64,000 nt of DNA from GCA-2737725 sp965229355. Its GTDB lineage: Bacteria; Pseudomonadota; Alphaproteobacteria; Rhodospirillales; Rhodospirillaceae. Positions 33,333 through 42,813 of this stretch are shown one piece after another. The notes beneath the pieces are model-generated. The model did not search any database. It was given only the letters and a program-made list of their open reading frames with translations, and was not told the DNA's origin. Location of the stretch: the NCBI GenBank assembly GCA_965229355.1, contig OZ245869.1, positions 1,860,001 through 1,924,000 on the forward strand, written 5' to 3'. The translations under genes and the position numbers were made by a program. Within the stretch, counting starts at the first letter, position 1; each line of letters starts with the position of its first letter.

Positions 33333-34193
33333 TTAGGGTGATTTTCGGGGCGGCTTGACCAGCACTTCGTCAAATACCAGCCGCCAACCTTCGGTGCGTT
33401 TCTGCCAGATGCGCACGTAATAGCCGCTGCGCGGGTTATTGTATTGCGTCCACGTGGCTGAACCGTACGTGAAGACCATATCTCCAGCGGCAGACGCGCG
33501 CCCGCCAATGGATTCTAAGCCCATCACTTGTCCACGTGTTTCGATTTCACTCAAAGATGCAGTGCGGCCTACAGCCGGTTGCGCAGCTGATCCCATCACG
33601 CGCGCATCAACAGCTAAATGCGCTGCATAAGCAGTTTTGGCGTTGGTCGCGGCCACATCAGCCAGAGCATCTTCAATGCTGGTGATGTCGGCCCAAGCTT
33701 TATCAGCACTGCCCGATGATGCGGTGGCCATCATCAATTGCGCGGGCACTGTCTCGGGGCCGAAGGGGGATTTTGTATCGTTACGCGGGCCACCATCGTA
33801 AATCCACCGCCAGGTGCCATCGCTTTGTTTGGCCCACACAGTGAAGTAATGGCCATAGCCCTTGTCGCCACCCACTGTGAACGGGCCCGTGGTAAAGCCC
33901 AAATCGCCCGATGTTGAAATGCCAGCCCACACCGGCCACCACTTTAGCGACGTATCTGCGGGGGTATCGGGTTGGTTGGCCAGTGAGTCTTGCGCGTTCA
34001 CAGGCTCGGCGCGAAATACAATAGCATCATCCGCCGCATATTTTTTGAATGCAGCCACCCATCCCCGTGTCGCGCCATCGGCAGCAAATTCACGTTCGGC
34101 GGCCACAACACTATCCGTCGGAGCCGCGTGGGCTTGGTTGTGGGAACCGCATATGACAAAGCAGAGGACTGTTAAAACAACCACGTGTTTCAA
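33333..34193 (-). CDS. Exported protein with two DUF4440/SnoaL-like domains
   Basis: A 286-residue protein. Residues 1-23 are a signal peptide (VCFVICGSHNQAHA). Two NTF2-like units follow: about 30-140 (EREFAADGATRGWVAAFKKY, ending WRWIYDGG) and about 160-280 (ending YYVRIWQKRTEGWRLVFDE), so it is an internal duplication of the DUF4440 fold. Function unknown; such proteins bind small ligands. Translation starts at TTG (34193), supported by AAGGA 8 nt upstream; no ATG is nearby in frame. Ends 26 bp from the convergent TonB-like gene. Confidence 0.75.
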   Translation of the reverse strand: MKHVVVLTVLCFVICGSHNQAHAAPTDSVVAAEREFAADGATRGWVAAFKKYAADDAIVFRAEPVNAQDSLANQPDTPADTSLKWWPVWAGISTSGDLGFTTGPFTVGGDKGYGHYFTVWAKQSDGTWRWIYDGGPRNDTKSPFGPETVPAQLMMATASSGSADKAWADITSIEDALADVAATNAKTAYAAHLAVDARVMGSAAQPAVGRTASLSEIETRGQVMGLESIGGRASAAGDMVFTYGSATWTQYNNPRSGYYVRIWQKRTEGWRLVFDEVLVKPPRKSP

Positions 34194-34332
34194 GGCTTAC
34201 GTCCTTATGATGAAATATGGACCTGTTTGCCGTCTGGTGCGTTTAATCAGATATGCGTTAAACTATATTCTGTGCCGCATCATAATCCGCTGTGTCCTCG
34301 GCGCAAATGCGCAAATCTGAAAAGGTGTTTGA

Positions 34333-35229
34333 ATGCGTGAAAGCATTCAAGGTTTAGGCTGGTTTGTGCGCCGGACGCCCGAGCCTGAAGTGCTGGGCCG
34401 GTTTTACCGCGAGGCCTTGCAGTTGCCTGTGTTGCGCTCGTGGGAGCGCCACGAAGGGGCTGGCACCATGTTCTACACCGGCGATGTCAGTACGCTTGAA
34501 ATCAACACTGGGGGGCAACCGCCGGTCACCGACCCGTTGTTTGCCGAATGCACACCCATATTTCGCGCCCGTGATGTTGAAGCGGCGGAAGCCGATATTT
34601 TAAAAGCGGGCGCGCATCCGGTCGGCGCTGAGAAAACCGAACACCACGTCACGCATTTTTATACCGACATCAAAGGCCACGTGTTTGGCTTGCGCACGGC
34701 CAACGATGCCTCTGAATTTGCGCCCGATGTTGAAGCGGCCAAGCGCTGGGCCGCAGGCGAGCGTGGGCACGACATGCTGCAACCGTTGCCGGAAACACTG
34801 CAAGACTTAGGCATCATTCGTTTGCGTGTGGAAGACCCGGTTGCGATGTCCGCATTTTATGCCGAGATGCTGGGCTTGGATGTGCTGGGCGAGCCTGCGT
34901 CGGACTTGGCCCAACTGTATTTGGGCGGCACAGGCATTCTGGAATTGAAATCAGGTGGCACGCGCCGCAATCCGCCACAGGACCGCGTTGATGTGACGGA
35001 TGTATGGATTTTGCGCGTTTACGACATCATCAGCATGAAAGCGCACTTGGCCGTAAACAACGTGCATCAAGTCAATGCCATTGAGCTATCGGGCGGCTGG
35101 CTAGAATACTACACCGACCCCGAAGGGCATCTGTTTGGGTTTCAGGAACGCAAAGTTCCTAACCCTGATATTCCCAACACCAATTTGCGTGAAGATTTAG
35201 CCGCGCGCAAACGCTGGGAGGGCAGATAG
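34333..35229 (+). CDS. Two-domain VOC (glyoxalase/extradiol dioxygenase-like) protein
   Basis: A 298-residue cytosolic protein with two vicinal-oxygen-chelate domains, about 4-125 and 160-275. Each carries the betaalphabeta-betabetabeta pattern; domain 1 has FYREALQLPVLRSWE and HVFGLRT, domain 2 has FYAEMLGLDVLGE, LELKSGG and YYTDPEGHLFGFQE, with the metal-binding His/Glu positions present in domain 2. It could be a lyase, dioxygenase or resistance protein; the exact reaction cannot be told. It is convergent with the AbrB-like gene. Confidence 0.8.
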   Translation: MRESIQGLGWFVRRTPEPEVLGRFYREALQLPVLRSWERHEGAGTMFYTGDVSTLEINTGGQPPVTDPLFAECTPIFRARDVEAAEADILKAGAHPVGAEKTEHHVTHFYTDIKGHVFGLRTANDASEFAPDVEAAKRWAAGERGHDMLQPLPETLQDLGIIRLRVEDPVAMSAFYAEMLGLDVLGEPASDLAQLYLGGTGILELKSGGTRRNPPQDRVDVTDVWILRVYDIISMKAHLAVNNVHQVNAIELSGGWLEYYTDPEGHLFGFQERKVPNPDIPNTNLREDLAARKRWEGR

Positions 35230-35239
35230 CGGAAGGTCG

Positions 35240-36319
35240 TTAGGTCGGGGCCTTTGGAAACAACATGCGCGCTGCAACCGGCACAGCCAGAATCAAAATC
35301 GCGATGCGCACTAAGTGATGTACGGCCACAAATGCCGGGTCCACATCAAATGAAATCGCTATCAGGCACATCTCGGCCACACCTCCCGGCGTGAACGACA
35401 GGAGTGCGGTGAGATAGGGCGTGCCCGTAATCCAACTCGCAAAGAGTGCAAACACCGCCGAGCAACTGATGATAATGCCCGTGGCGACAACCGCATGTTT
35501 GCTGATGCGGAAAAATGTTGCAGCGGTGACGGTTGAAAACCGCGAGCCAATAGCCGAACCCAAAATCCAAAGCGCAATCCACAATAACGCATCGGGTGGG
35601 CGATAGGTAATCGCGCTGCCCAGATAAAGTGCGGTTGCTGCGGCCATCGCACCCGTCATGGCGGCGGCGGGCAAGCTGAATGCACGTGCGATGCCGTAAC
35701 CAAAACCCGCACAGGCCAACAACAAGCCAGCATCGAACCAACTGAAAGGCCCGCCTTCTGGCAACACCGAGACATCATGCGGGGCTGTGGCCAAAACCAG
35801 CGACACCACCATGGGCATCAGTATGACAACAAACACCACGCGCAAGCCTTGCGTCAGCGAGATCAGGCGCTCATCGGCGCCGGATTCACCGCCAATAATC
35901 ACCATGGCCGTGAGTGTGCCGGGCGCGCCGGAAAAAATCGCAGTCGCGCGGTCAAAGCCTGTGACGCGGCGAAAATATTCAGACGCCACAAACGTAATCA
36001 GTGGCACAAACACGAACATCAAGGACAGCGACAGGAGCCATTCGCTGGCCCGGCTGAGGAGATCAGGCGAAAATGACCCTCCCAGGAACACGCCTGTCAC
36101 ACACAGCATCCACACGCGCACATCGTGCGGGATGAGAACCGGCAAGCCGCGCACGGACGCGATGATGTTGAAGATCATCGGCCCCAACATCCACGGCAGC
36201 GGAATATGCAGCAACGTAAACAGGCCGCCCCCCAACGCGCCAATGCCCAACGACAGCGCAATCGGTTTGAAGCCTGCCCGTTTCAGTGGCGGCTGTGTTT
36301 CAATGGACGGCATGGTCAT
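35240..36319 (-). CDS. AbrB family membrane protein (two AbrB duplications)
   Basis: A 359-residue inner-membrane protein with about ten helices in two repeats. Signatures are GIGALGGGLFTLLHIPLPWM (first half), FSGAPGTLTAMVIIGGE and FTPGGVAEMCLIAISFDVDPAFVAVHHLVRI. This family, sometimes misnamed ammonia monooxygenase, is a putative transporter regulator; the substrate is unknown. The small exported protein gene ends 4 bp before its start, so they are likely cotranscribed. Confidence 0.85.
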   Translation of the reverse strand: MTMPSIETQPPLKRAGFKPIALSLGIGALGGGLFTLLHIPLPWMLGPMIFNIIASVRGLPVLIPHDVRVWMLCVTGVFLGGSFSPDLLSRASEWLLSLSLMFVFVPLITFVASEYFRRVTGFDRATAIFSGAPGTLTAMVIIGGESGADERLISLTQGLRVVFVVILMPMVVSLVLATAPHDVSVLPEGGPFSWFDAGLLLACAGFGYGIARAFSLPAAAMTGAMAAATALYLGSAITYRPPDALLWIALWILGSAIGSRFSTVTAATFFRISKHAVVATGIIISCSAVFALFASWITGTPYLTALLSFTPGGVAEMCLIAISFDVDPAFVAVHHLVRIAILILAVPVAARMLFPKAPT

Positions 36320-36323
36320 GGAG

Positions 36324-36632
36324 CTATTTTTGCGCTTCCGTCAGGCACTGTGTCGCGATACCGGCAATTTTGTTTTGCAGCGTCGGCGGCAAGGGTTTGG
36401 CTGCGCCCGTCGCCGCATCATAAGCTTCCATTTCCGAGCGGTTCAGCTTGGCCTGCACTTCACGCACCAGGCAGCCGCAGAGCTTGGCCGCATCGCCACT
36501 GACAGTGAGGCGGTTTTGCTCCAGGAAGCCTGAGCAAATTTCCATCAAGGGATCGCCAGATGTTTTTGGTAATGTTTGCGCGTGTGCGGCTGCGCTGACG
36601 AGCATAGCCGTGATGAACAAAAGCGCGCGCAT
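36324..36632 (-). CDS. Small exported cysteine-containing protein
   Basis: A 102-residue protein with a signal peptide at 1-18 (AAAHA) and a mature part of about 84 residues holding four cysteines (C33, C52, C54, C96 in this numbering), probably two disulfides. No family is recognised. Start at 36632 (MRALLFITAM) has GGGGA 9 nt upstream; an in-frame start at 36695 adds a non-signal segment. It is followed at 4 bp by the AbrB-type gene. Confidence 0.6.
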   Translation of the reverse strand: MRALLFITAMLVSAAAHAQTLPKTSGDPLMEICSGFLEQNRLTVSGDAAKLCGCLVREVQAKLNRSEMEAYDAATGAAKPLPPTLQNKIAGIATQCLTEAQK

Positions 36633-36715
36633 GGTTTGCAGTCCCCGTGGTGAGGCGCACAGAATCGAATTGGCGCCGACCGAAGTCAACGCCAAGCTAT
36701 CGATGCGTTTGCTGG

Positions 36716-37177
36716 TTAAGCGGCTTGCGCTTCAGATTGCGTCAGCAGCATGTAAAGGCCATCTGACGTTTTGGCGCCGCGCAGCTTTTCGCACATCGAG
36801 GCATCGCGCAGCAGGCGCGAGACGCGGGCCAGTGCTTTTAAGTGATCTGCGCCAGCCGTTTCTGGGGCCAGCAGTAAGAATACCAAGTCCACCGGTTGTT
36901 CGTCGATGGCTTCAAAATCGATTGGCTTTTCCAGGCGGGCGAAAACACCGTAAAGGCGCGTGAAGTCGGCCAGCTTGCCGTGCGGAATTGCAATGCCGTT
37001 GCCGACGCCGGTGGTGCCCAAGCGCTCACGCTCCAACAGCGTTTCAAAAATGCGACGTTCGCTGGCACCGGTTAATTCGGCAGCAACTTTCGCCAGTTCT
37101 TGTAACGCCTGCTTCTTGCTGGTGGCTTTTAAGCCAGCGATGACAGACTTCGGCTGCAACAGATCGGTGATTTCCAT
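36716..37177 (-). CDS. ptsN: PTS IIA-like nitrogen-regulatory protein PtsN
   Basis: A 153-residue EIIA-Ntr protein of the nitrogen PTS, which takes phosphate from NPr and regulates potassium uptake, sigma-54-linked and stress functions. The phosphorylated histidine is H66 (GNGIAIPHGKL), and MEITDLLQPKSVI and HLKALARVSRLLRD are typical. GGAG lies 10 nt before the chosen ATG (37177) and 4 nt before an ATG two codons upstream (37183); either is possible. It lies downstream of rpoN with a 300-bp gap and without the usual hpf gene. Confidence 0.93.
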   Translation of the reverse strand: MEITDLLQPKSVIAGLKATSKKQALQELAKVAAELTGASERRIFETLLERERLGTTGVGNGIAIPHGKLADFTRLYGVFARLEKPIDFEAIDEQPVDLVFLLLAPETAGADHLKALARVSRLLRDASMCEKLRGAKTSDGLYMLLTQSEAQAA

Positions 37178-37480
37178 CGGCATTAAACTCCAGCCCAAAC
37201 ATTCAGCAGGGGCTGATCAGAATCCTGGTTTTTTAAAACGGGGGTCGTCATCGGGCGTTAAACGCGCTTCTGTTCTTTGCAGTCGATGATGTTTACGTCT
37301 TCGTGATCACAATCTTTATGAATCTTGTTCTTTAAAGATCGATGTCACGTTCTTTTGAGGTGCGTGCTGCCAAGCTTGTCGCATCTCGTTCGTTATTCGG
37401 GTCCCCCCCGAAAAAGGTGGCGGAACATAGGCGCGGCCCTGGGGTAAGTCAAGCAAGCCAAAGGGCATGTTCCTAAGCCT
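37178..37480. other. Gap between rpoN and ptsN
   Basis: About 300 bp with no credible gene in any frame, where hpf is found in many related genomes. It contains a 10-bp palindrome TCTTTAAAGA (37329-37338). It probably carries the ptsN promoter, but I cannot place it confidently. Confidence 0.5.
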
Positions 37481-38992
37481 TTAGAATCTGAGGGCTTTTG
37501 CGCGCCGACGCTGGACAGACGATGGAATATTTAACGATTCCCGGTACTTAGCCACTGTGCGCCGGGCCACGTCGATACCCTCGGCTTTTAACAAATCAAC
37601 CAACTGATCGTCCGATAGCACACTGTCGGCTTTCTCCTGGTCGATCAGGATTTTGATGCGGTGGCGCACAGACTCCGACGACATCGCGTCGCCGCCGCCC
37701 GCACTGGGCAAGCCTTGGCTGAAGAAATATTTGAGTTCGAACACACCGCGCGGTGTTTCCATGAACTTGTTGGTCGTCACACGGCTGACGGTGCTCTCGT
37801 GCATTTCAATCGCGGTTGAGACATCGCGCAAGATCAACGGCTTTAAGTGCGTGATGCCGTGCCGGAAAAACTCTTCCTGCTGTTTTACAATTTCGGTCGA
37901 GACTTTCAGCACCGTCTCGGCGCGTTGCTGTAACGCTTTCACCAACCAGTTGGCTGCTTGCAGGCGCTCGGTGAGAAATTGCTTTTCTTCTTTCGAGACG
38001 ACTACGCGTGATACTTCCGAGACGTAGCTTTGGTTTACCAGCACGCGCGGCAATGTCTGCGGATTGAGTTCAATGCGCCAGCCGCCGCCTGCCAGCGGTG
38101 ACATAATAATGTCTGGCACGACAGTTTCATCTACACTGCGCTCGAAGCGTAATGCAGGCTTCGGATCAAGCGCGCGGATCTCGGTGATCATATCTTGCAC
38201 GTCTTCCAGCGAGACGCCGCAGACTTCGCGCATCTTTTTTAAGTCGCCGGTGCCAAGCAGTTCTAAGTTGGTGATGAAGGCTTCCATTGCTGGGTCGAAG
38301 CGGTTGCGCTCGATCAGTTGGAGCTTCATGCACTCTTTCAAATCGCGCGCAAAAATGCCCGGCGGATCAAAGCGCTTCATGATCGTCAGCACGGCTTCAA
38401 TTTTTACCTTGTCGGTCCCCCACATTTGCGCCAATTCAGACACAGGTGTGGTCATGTACCCGTTCTCATCCAACTGCTCGATCAGCGCTGCGCCAATGGT
38501 GCGCGCTGCGGCTGGCATGGGCGAAAGATTCAGCTGCTGCAGCAAATAACTGCGCAAATCTTGCGCGTCTGCGGCGAGACGATCAAGGTTTGGGCCTTCG
38601 CCTACACCTACAGAATCGCCCGGCAGCGATAATGTGGAAAATGCACCTGCGCCTTCATCACTGTTATTCACGCCGTCGACGGTTGGATCATCGGTCGCGT
38701 TATAATCGCGCTCGTTATAATCGGCTTCGGGCGTGCTGCGTCCATCGAGCGGCGCTGTCGCCTCAACAGCCCCGCTCGTGTCTTCGGTGGGCTCGGCGCT
38801 GAAGGCTTCAGACAGTGTGCCGCCTTCAGAACTATCATCGCGTTCCAGCAGCGGATTGGATTCGAGTTCCTGGTCGATATAGGCCGTCAGTTCAATCGTC
38901 GACATCTGCAACAGCTTAATCGCCTGCTGCAGCTGCGGCGTAATGACGAGGCTTTGGGATTGTCTGAGATCAAGCCTAGGACCGATCGCCAT
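37481..38992 (-). CDS. rpoN: RNA polymerase sigma-54 factor RpoN
   Basis: A 503-residue sigma factor for -24/-12 promoters. Region I is the Gln-rich LRQSQSLVITPQLQQAIKLL at the start, region II is a long acidic stretch (about 50-130), region III core-binding runs from about 130, and the RpoN box ARRTVAKYRE is at 476-485. It controls nitrogen, carbon and flagellar genes with enhancer-binding proteins. It follows lptB by 20 bp, the standard order in proteobacteria. Confidence 0.96.
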   Translation of the reverse strand: MAIGPRLDLRQSQSLVITPQLQQAIKLLQMSTIELTAYIDQELESNPLLERDDSSEGGTLSEAFSAEPTEDTSGAVEATAPLDGRSTPEADYNERDYNATDDPTVDGVNNSDEGAGAFSTLSLPGDSVGVGEGPNLDRLAADAQDLRSYLLQQLNLSPMPAAARTIGAALIEQLDENGYMTTPVSELAQMWGTDKVKIEAVLTIMKRFDPPGIFARDLKECMKLQLIERNRFDPAMEAFITNLELLGTGDLKKMREVCGVSLEDVQDMITEIRALDPKPALRFERSVDETVVPDIIMSPLAGGGWRIELNPQTLPRVLVNQSYVSEVSRVVVSKEEKQFLTERLQAANWLVKALQQRAETVLKVSTEIVKQQEEFFRHGITHLKPLILRDVSTAIEMHESTVSRVTTNKFMETPRGVFELKYFFSQGLPSAGGGDAMSSESVRHRIKILIDQEKADSVLSDDQLVDLLKAEGIDVARRTVAKYRESLNIPSSVQRRRAKALRF

Positions 38993-39012
38993 GGTCGATC
39001 TTCGTCCCGGTG

Positions 39013-39789
39013 CTAGAGGCTAAAGCGTTCGCCCAGATAGACGCGGCGAACGCCCTCGTGGGCGACGATTTCTGACGGCGTGCCTTCCATCAGCACGGTG
39101 CCTTCATGCAAGATGTAAGCACGGTCGATAATGTCTAGCGTTTCACGCACGTTGTGATCGGTGATCAGCACGCCCAACCCGCGATCTTTTAAGTGCGACA
39201 CCATCTCACGAATTTCAGCCACGGCAATCGGGTCAATCCCGGCCAACGGCTCATCGAGCAGGATGAAACTGGGGCGTGATGCCAGCGCGCGCGCGATTTC
39301 GCAGCGGCGACGCTCACCACCCGACAAAGCCAGAGCAGGTGATTTACGCAAATGCTCAATGGAGAATTCTTTCAGCAGCGATTCCACCAACGCATCTTGT
39401 TGCGCTTTGTCTTCTTCAACAATTTCGGCAACAGCACGCACGTTGCCTTCAACCGTCATGCCACGGAAGATCGATGCTTCCTGCGGCAGGTAGCCAATGC
39501 CTAAGCGCGCACGGCGATACATCGGCAGCGCAGTAATGTCCTGGCTATCAAGATAGATCTTGCCCTTGTCGGGGCTGATCAGGCCGGTGACACAATAAAA
39601 TGACGTCGTCTTACCGGCGCCGTTGGGGCCCAGCAGGCCCACAGCTTCACCGCGTTCGACGTGCAGGCTCACATCGCGCAACACGGGGCGGCCTTTGTAG
39701 CTCTTGCCCAGATTGGCCACGCGCAGTCCGCTTGCGGGCGGTGTAGAGCCGTTGGTCTTCTCAGAGGTGTTGGCGACGGGTTCAGACAT
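39013..39789 (-). CDS. lptB: LPS export ABC transporter ATP-binding protein LptB
   Basis: A 258-residue ATPase that drives LPS transport with LptF and LptG, encoded at 58-60 kb in this window. Walker A is GPNGAGKTT (54-62), signature LSGGERRR, Walker B FILLDEPLAGID and the switch HNV. An unusual N-terminal extension of about 20 residues (Ser/Thr/Pro-rich) precedes the usual start, though an in-frame alternative was not clear. The gene is 129 bp downstream of lptA and 20 bp upstream of rpoN. Confidence 0.95.
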   Translation of the reverse strand: MSEPVANTSEKTNGSTPPASGLRVANLGKSYKGRPVLRDVSLHVERGEAVGLLGPNGAGKTTSFYCVTGLISPDKGKIYLDSQDITALPMYRRARLGIGYLPQEASIFRGMTVEGNVRAVAEIVEEDKAQQDALVESLLKEFSIEHLRKSPALALSGGERRRCEIARALASRPSFILLDEPLAGIDPIAVAEIREMVSHLKDRGLGVLITDHNVRETLDIIDRAYILHEGTVLMEGTPSEIVAHEGVRRVYLGERFSL

Positions 39790-39917
39790 AATGCGTACGT
39801 AAGACCGATGTTAAAGCCTTGCCGGAGAGACGTTTTCCGCCGAACTGGCGTTCAGGTCAACCCGTTGGCACAAGTTTTGCTTAACGAATGGGTAAGCCTG
39901 TTTGGTCAGGGGGAAGG

Positions 39918-40835
39918 TTAACGCTTCGGCGCCGGGGTTTTGGGCGACTCAGGTGGGCTTTCGCTCATAGATTCCGCTGCTGATTTGGGGCGGGGTGCAA
40001 TCAGGGCCTTCACGCGGGTATCGGCTTGCGGGCCAGCGGTTTTGGCTTCGGCGGCACTTCCGAACAGGCGGCTGGTTCCGGCTTTGGTATCCACAACTGC
40101 GAACCCGCCGCTGATGGTGTTCTGGCCTTGCACCATCTGCACGTTGCCTTCCACCTTCGCGATGCCGGTCTGACGGTTGTATTCGCCGCGCGAGCCCTTC
40201 ACGGTTTCTTTCTGGGTGCGCAACAGCACGTTGCCTTCGCCTTGCACCAAACGGATCTCGCCGCTCTGCATTGGATTCTTGTCGTTCGCTTTGGCTGGCG
40301 GTGGCTCGCTAAAATAAGCAGTCAAACGATCGGCTTTAATGCGGCGTGTCTGATCTTCAGCTTCGGCGTTGCCGTGCGCGACCGCGACTTTTTCTTTAGC
40401 CCAATACTGAATGGTATCTTCCGCCGTCACTTTGCCGGTAGTGGTGGTCAACGTGACAGGCACAGGACCGCCCGCCACAACCAACACGCCCTTATCAAAG
40501 TCGTAGACGGCTGAGCTGCCGGTTGCCTTCTCTGAGGACGAAGCAATGGTCACGTTGCCGACAGCATCGACGCGGTACACTTCCGAACCACCCGTTTTGG
40601 TGTCGCGATAATGCGCCGTCAATTCATCGGCGATTACGCTTAAGTCGTCTTGCTTGGCTTTGGCATTGCCGCGCGCAATGAACAGTTTGCCGTTCTGCTG
40701 CCACTCGATGCCTTGGTTGGCCGTGACTTCGATGGGCCGGTTCGGGTCCTTCGACGTGAAGCTTAAGGATTGCGCTGACGCCATCAGGGGCATCAAAGCC
40801 AATACGGAAACGGAGAATGCTAAAATGCGCATCAT
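39918..40835 (-). CDS. lptA: LPS export periplasmic bridge protein LptA, long form
   Basis: A 305-residue exported protein of the OstA/LptA family forming the periplasmic filament that carries LPS. A signal peptide (1-21, ASA) is followed by the repeated beta-strand pattern: IEVTANQGIEWQQNGKLFIA, ARGNAKA, NVTIAS, VEGNVQMVQGQNTISG. It is about 120 residues longer than E. coli LptA, with a second copy-like run of strands and an Ala/Ser/Pro-rich tail (270-305). It starts 3 bp after lptC. Confidence 0.9.
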   Translation of the reverse strand: MMRILAFSVSVLALMPLMASAQSLSFTSKDPNRPIEVTANQGIEWQQNGKLFIARGNAKAKQDDLSVIADELTAHYRDTKTGGSEVYRVDAVGNVTIASSSEKATGSSAVYDFDKGVLVVAGGPVPVTLTTTTGKVTAEDTIQYWAKEKVAVAHGNAEAEDQTRRIKADRLTAYFSEPPPAKANDKNPMQSGEIRLVQGEGNVLLRTQKETVKGSRGEYNRQTGIAKVEGNVQMVQGQNTISGGFAVVDTKAGTSRLFGSAAEAKTAGPQADTRVKALIAPRPKSAAESMSESPPESPKTPAPKR

Positions 40836-40838
40836 GGC

Positions 40839-41573
40839 TTACGGCTGCTTTGGGGGTTGCTTTGGCGGCGGATTGGTATCGGATACGGGCGCGGACTGCG
40901 GCTTCAGTGGAGATTTAACGCCGTTTACCAACGTAAGTTGCGCGGGACCGAGAAACACCACGCGCTCCCCTTTATCATACAAATCAAAACCCTGGGCATT
41001 TAACTGTCCAAAGGGCCCATGGCTTTGCACCGGCTTGCGACCCGAGGCATTGCCCTCTTTCAATTTCACACTCACCTCGTCGGTGTGCATTTCGTAGCCC
41101 TTGTCTTGGAACAGGCTGACGTCGCCGGACAAATCCAAGGTGTCGGCATCACGATTATAAAGACCGGTTTGTGCTTCCACAGAAAGCCAATCGCCGTTGG
41201 TCAGGGTCATGTCGGCTTGCGGGCCTGTGAGTGCCACGGACTTATCGTCGCCTGGGTTTTCTTTCACGCCCTTAGCGGTCACTGAAAACGGCTGGCCCTT
41301 TTTGTCGGTGCCGAAGTAGCGCGCATTGACCATGCTTAACGCTTCAACCGCTGCATCCTTGACGGCATCAGATGTGCCGACGCGGAAGCGATCATCGTTG
41401 CCCATGAACTGCGGCAACACTAACACCAGCAGCACGAGAAAGCCCGCAACCGCAGGCAAGCCCACACGCATGTAGCCCACAAATTTGCTATAGCGTGCAA
41501 CGTCGGAGGCAACTTCGCCTGTGCGCGGTTGCCAAACTGGATCGGGTTCAGGTGTATTGTGGGGGATGCTCAT
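40839..41573 (-). CDS. lptC: LPS export protein LptC
   Basis: A 244-residue bitopic inner-membrane protein that joins LptBFG to LptA. One transmembrane helix at about 38-57 (VGLPAVAGFLVLLVLVLP) is followed by a periplasmic LptC-type beta-jellyroll (about 65-215: DKKGQPFSVTAKG, TLTNGDWLSVEAQTGLYNRD, TLDLSGDVSLFQDKGYEM, SHGPFGQLNAQGF). The Lys/Pro/Gln-rich tail (PPPKQPPKQP) is unusual. Its start overlaps the kdsD stop codon (ATGA), so they are translated together. Confidence 0.92.
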   Translation of the reverse strand: MSIPHNTPEPDPVWQPRTGEVASDVARYSKFVGYMRVGLPAVAGFLVLLVLVLPQFMGNDDRFRVGTSDAVKDAAVEALSMVNARYFGTDKKGQPFSVTAKGVKENPGDDKSVALTGPQADMTLTNGDWLSVEAQTGLYNRDADTLDLSGDVSLFQDKGYEMHTDEVSVKLKEGNASGRKPVQSHGPFGQLNAQGFDLYDKGERVVFLGPAQLTLVNGVKSPLKPQSAPVSDTNPPPKQPPKQP

Positions 41574-42550
41574 ACAACGCCTGCACGCAAAATATCGTGC
41601 AGGCGAACGATGCCCACGGGCGTGTTGTTATCAACGACAAACAAGCACGCGACTTTCCACTCGTTCATCAGGCGCAGCGCCTCTTGCGCCATCATGTTCC
41701 CATCGGTGGTGCGTGGGTTTTTCGTCATGATGTCGCCAGCAGTTTTATCCAGCAGACCGTTTTGCATATGGCGGCGCAAGTCACCGTCGGTGACAACCCC
41801 AGCCAGTTTGCCGTCAACGACAACGCCCGCAATGCCGAATGTTTTTTGCGTCATCACTAAAATCGTATCCGGCATCGACGACGCTGGTTTCACCAGCGGC
41901 AGTTCACCCTCATTGTGCATCAAGTCTCTCACCTTCAGCAAACGACGGCCCAACTTGCCGCCGGGGTGAAATACTTTGTATTCGTCTGCCGTAAAGCCAC
42001 GGCGCTCCATCAGCGCCACCGCAATCGCATCACCCAACGAGATCATCAGTGTCGTGGATGTGGTGGGCGCCAAACCTAACGGGCACGCTTCCGGTGTGGG
42101 CGGCAACGCCAGCGTGACATCAGCCGCAGTGCCTAAGCTTGAACCACGCTTGCTGGTAATGGCGATCAGTTTAATCCCAAAGCGACGCGTGTATTCGATC
42201 AGGTCCGCCAGTTCAGGCGTTTCACCGCTATTGGACAACGCGATCACGGCATCGTCGTTGGCGATCATGCCCAAATCACCGTGGCTCGCTTCAGCTGCAT
42301 GCACAAAGTGCGCGGGCGTTCCGGTCGAGGCCAACGTGGCGGCCATTTTACGCGCGACATGCGCGCTCTTGCCCATGCCCGAGACGATGATGCGGCCCTT
42401 CGCCGTGCCCAGAATTTCAATGGCGGCCGTAAAGTCAGCGCCCAATGAAGCACTGAGGGCCTTGATGCCATCAGCCGCGATTTGAAAGACGCGCTGCGCT
42501 GCTGCGATAGGATCAGCGGTCGTGGCGGCTTTGGGTGCGGTTGATGACAT
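41570..42550 (-). CDS. kdsD: Arabinose-5-phosphate isomerase KdsD (KpsF/GutQ family)
   Basis: A 326-residue enzyme making D-arabinose 5-phosphate from ribulose 5-phosphate for KDO, the inner-core sugar of LPS. A SIS sugar-isomerase domain (about 30-185: IIVSGMGKSAHVARKMAATL, HAAEASHGDLGMI, LSNSGETPELADLIEY, ITSKRGSSLG) is followed by two CBS domains (about 210-320). The sequence SGMGKSAH and H in EASHGD are catalytic-region residues. It heads the lptC-lptA-lptB-rpoN gene run. Confidence 0.95.
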   Translation of the reverse strand: MSSTAPKAATTADPIAAAQRVFQIAADGIKALSASLGADFTAAIEILGTAKGRIIVSGMGKSAHVARKMAATLASTGTPAHFVHAAEASHGDLGMIANDDAVIALSNSGETPELADLIEYTRRFGIKLIAITSKRGSSLGTAADVTLALPPTPEACPLGLAPTTSTTLMISLGDAIAVALMERRGFTADEYKVFHPGGKLGRRLLKVRDLMHNEGELPLVKPASSMPDTILVMTQKTFGIAGVVVDGKLAGVVTDGDLRRHMQNGLLDKTAGDIMTKNPRTTDGNMMAQEALRLMNEWKVACLFVVDNNTPVGIVRLHDILRAGVV

Positions 42551-42813
42551 GAGGAACCAGAAGACGTTAGGGAAACCAGAGGACGTTAACGCGTTGAAGG
42601 TCTTAAATTATTGTCAGCGATTATCACCCGTGGGCCCGGTGTGGGTCAACGAAACCCAGCGCTGCGCGGCCCTTGATTGGATGACAAGACCGATAGTTTA
42701 AGCACGGCAGTTTTAGGGAGGCGGGTCGTTTAGCAGGCTTGCGATGATACGCCCGCCACTATGGCAAAACTTAGTGCGTGATGCAGAAACCGCCAGGGTG
42801 GGCTTTGCGCAAA

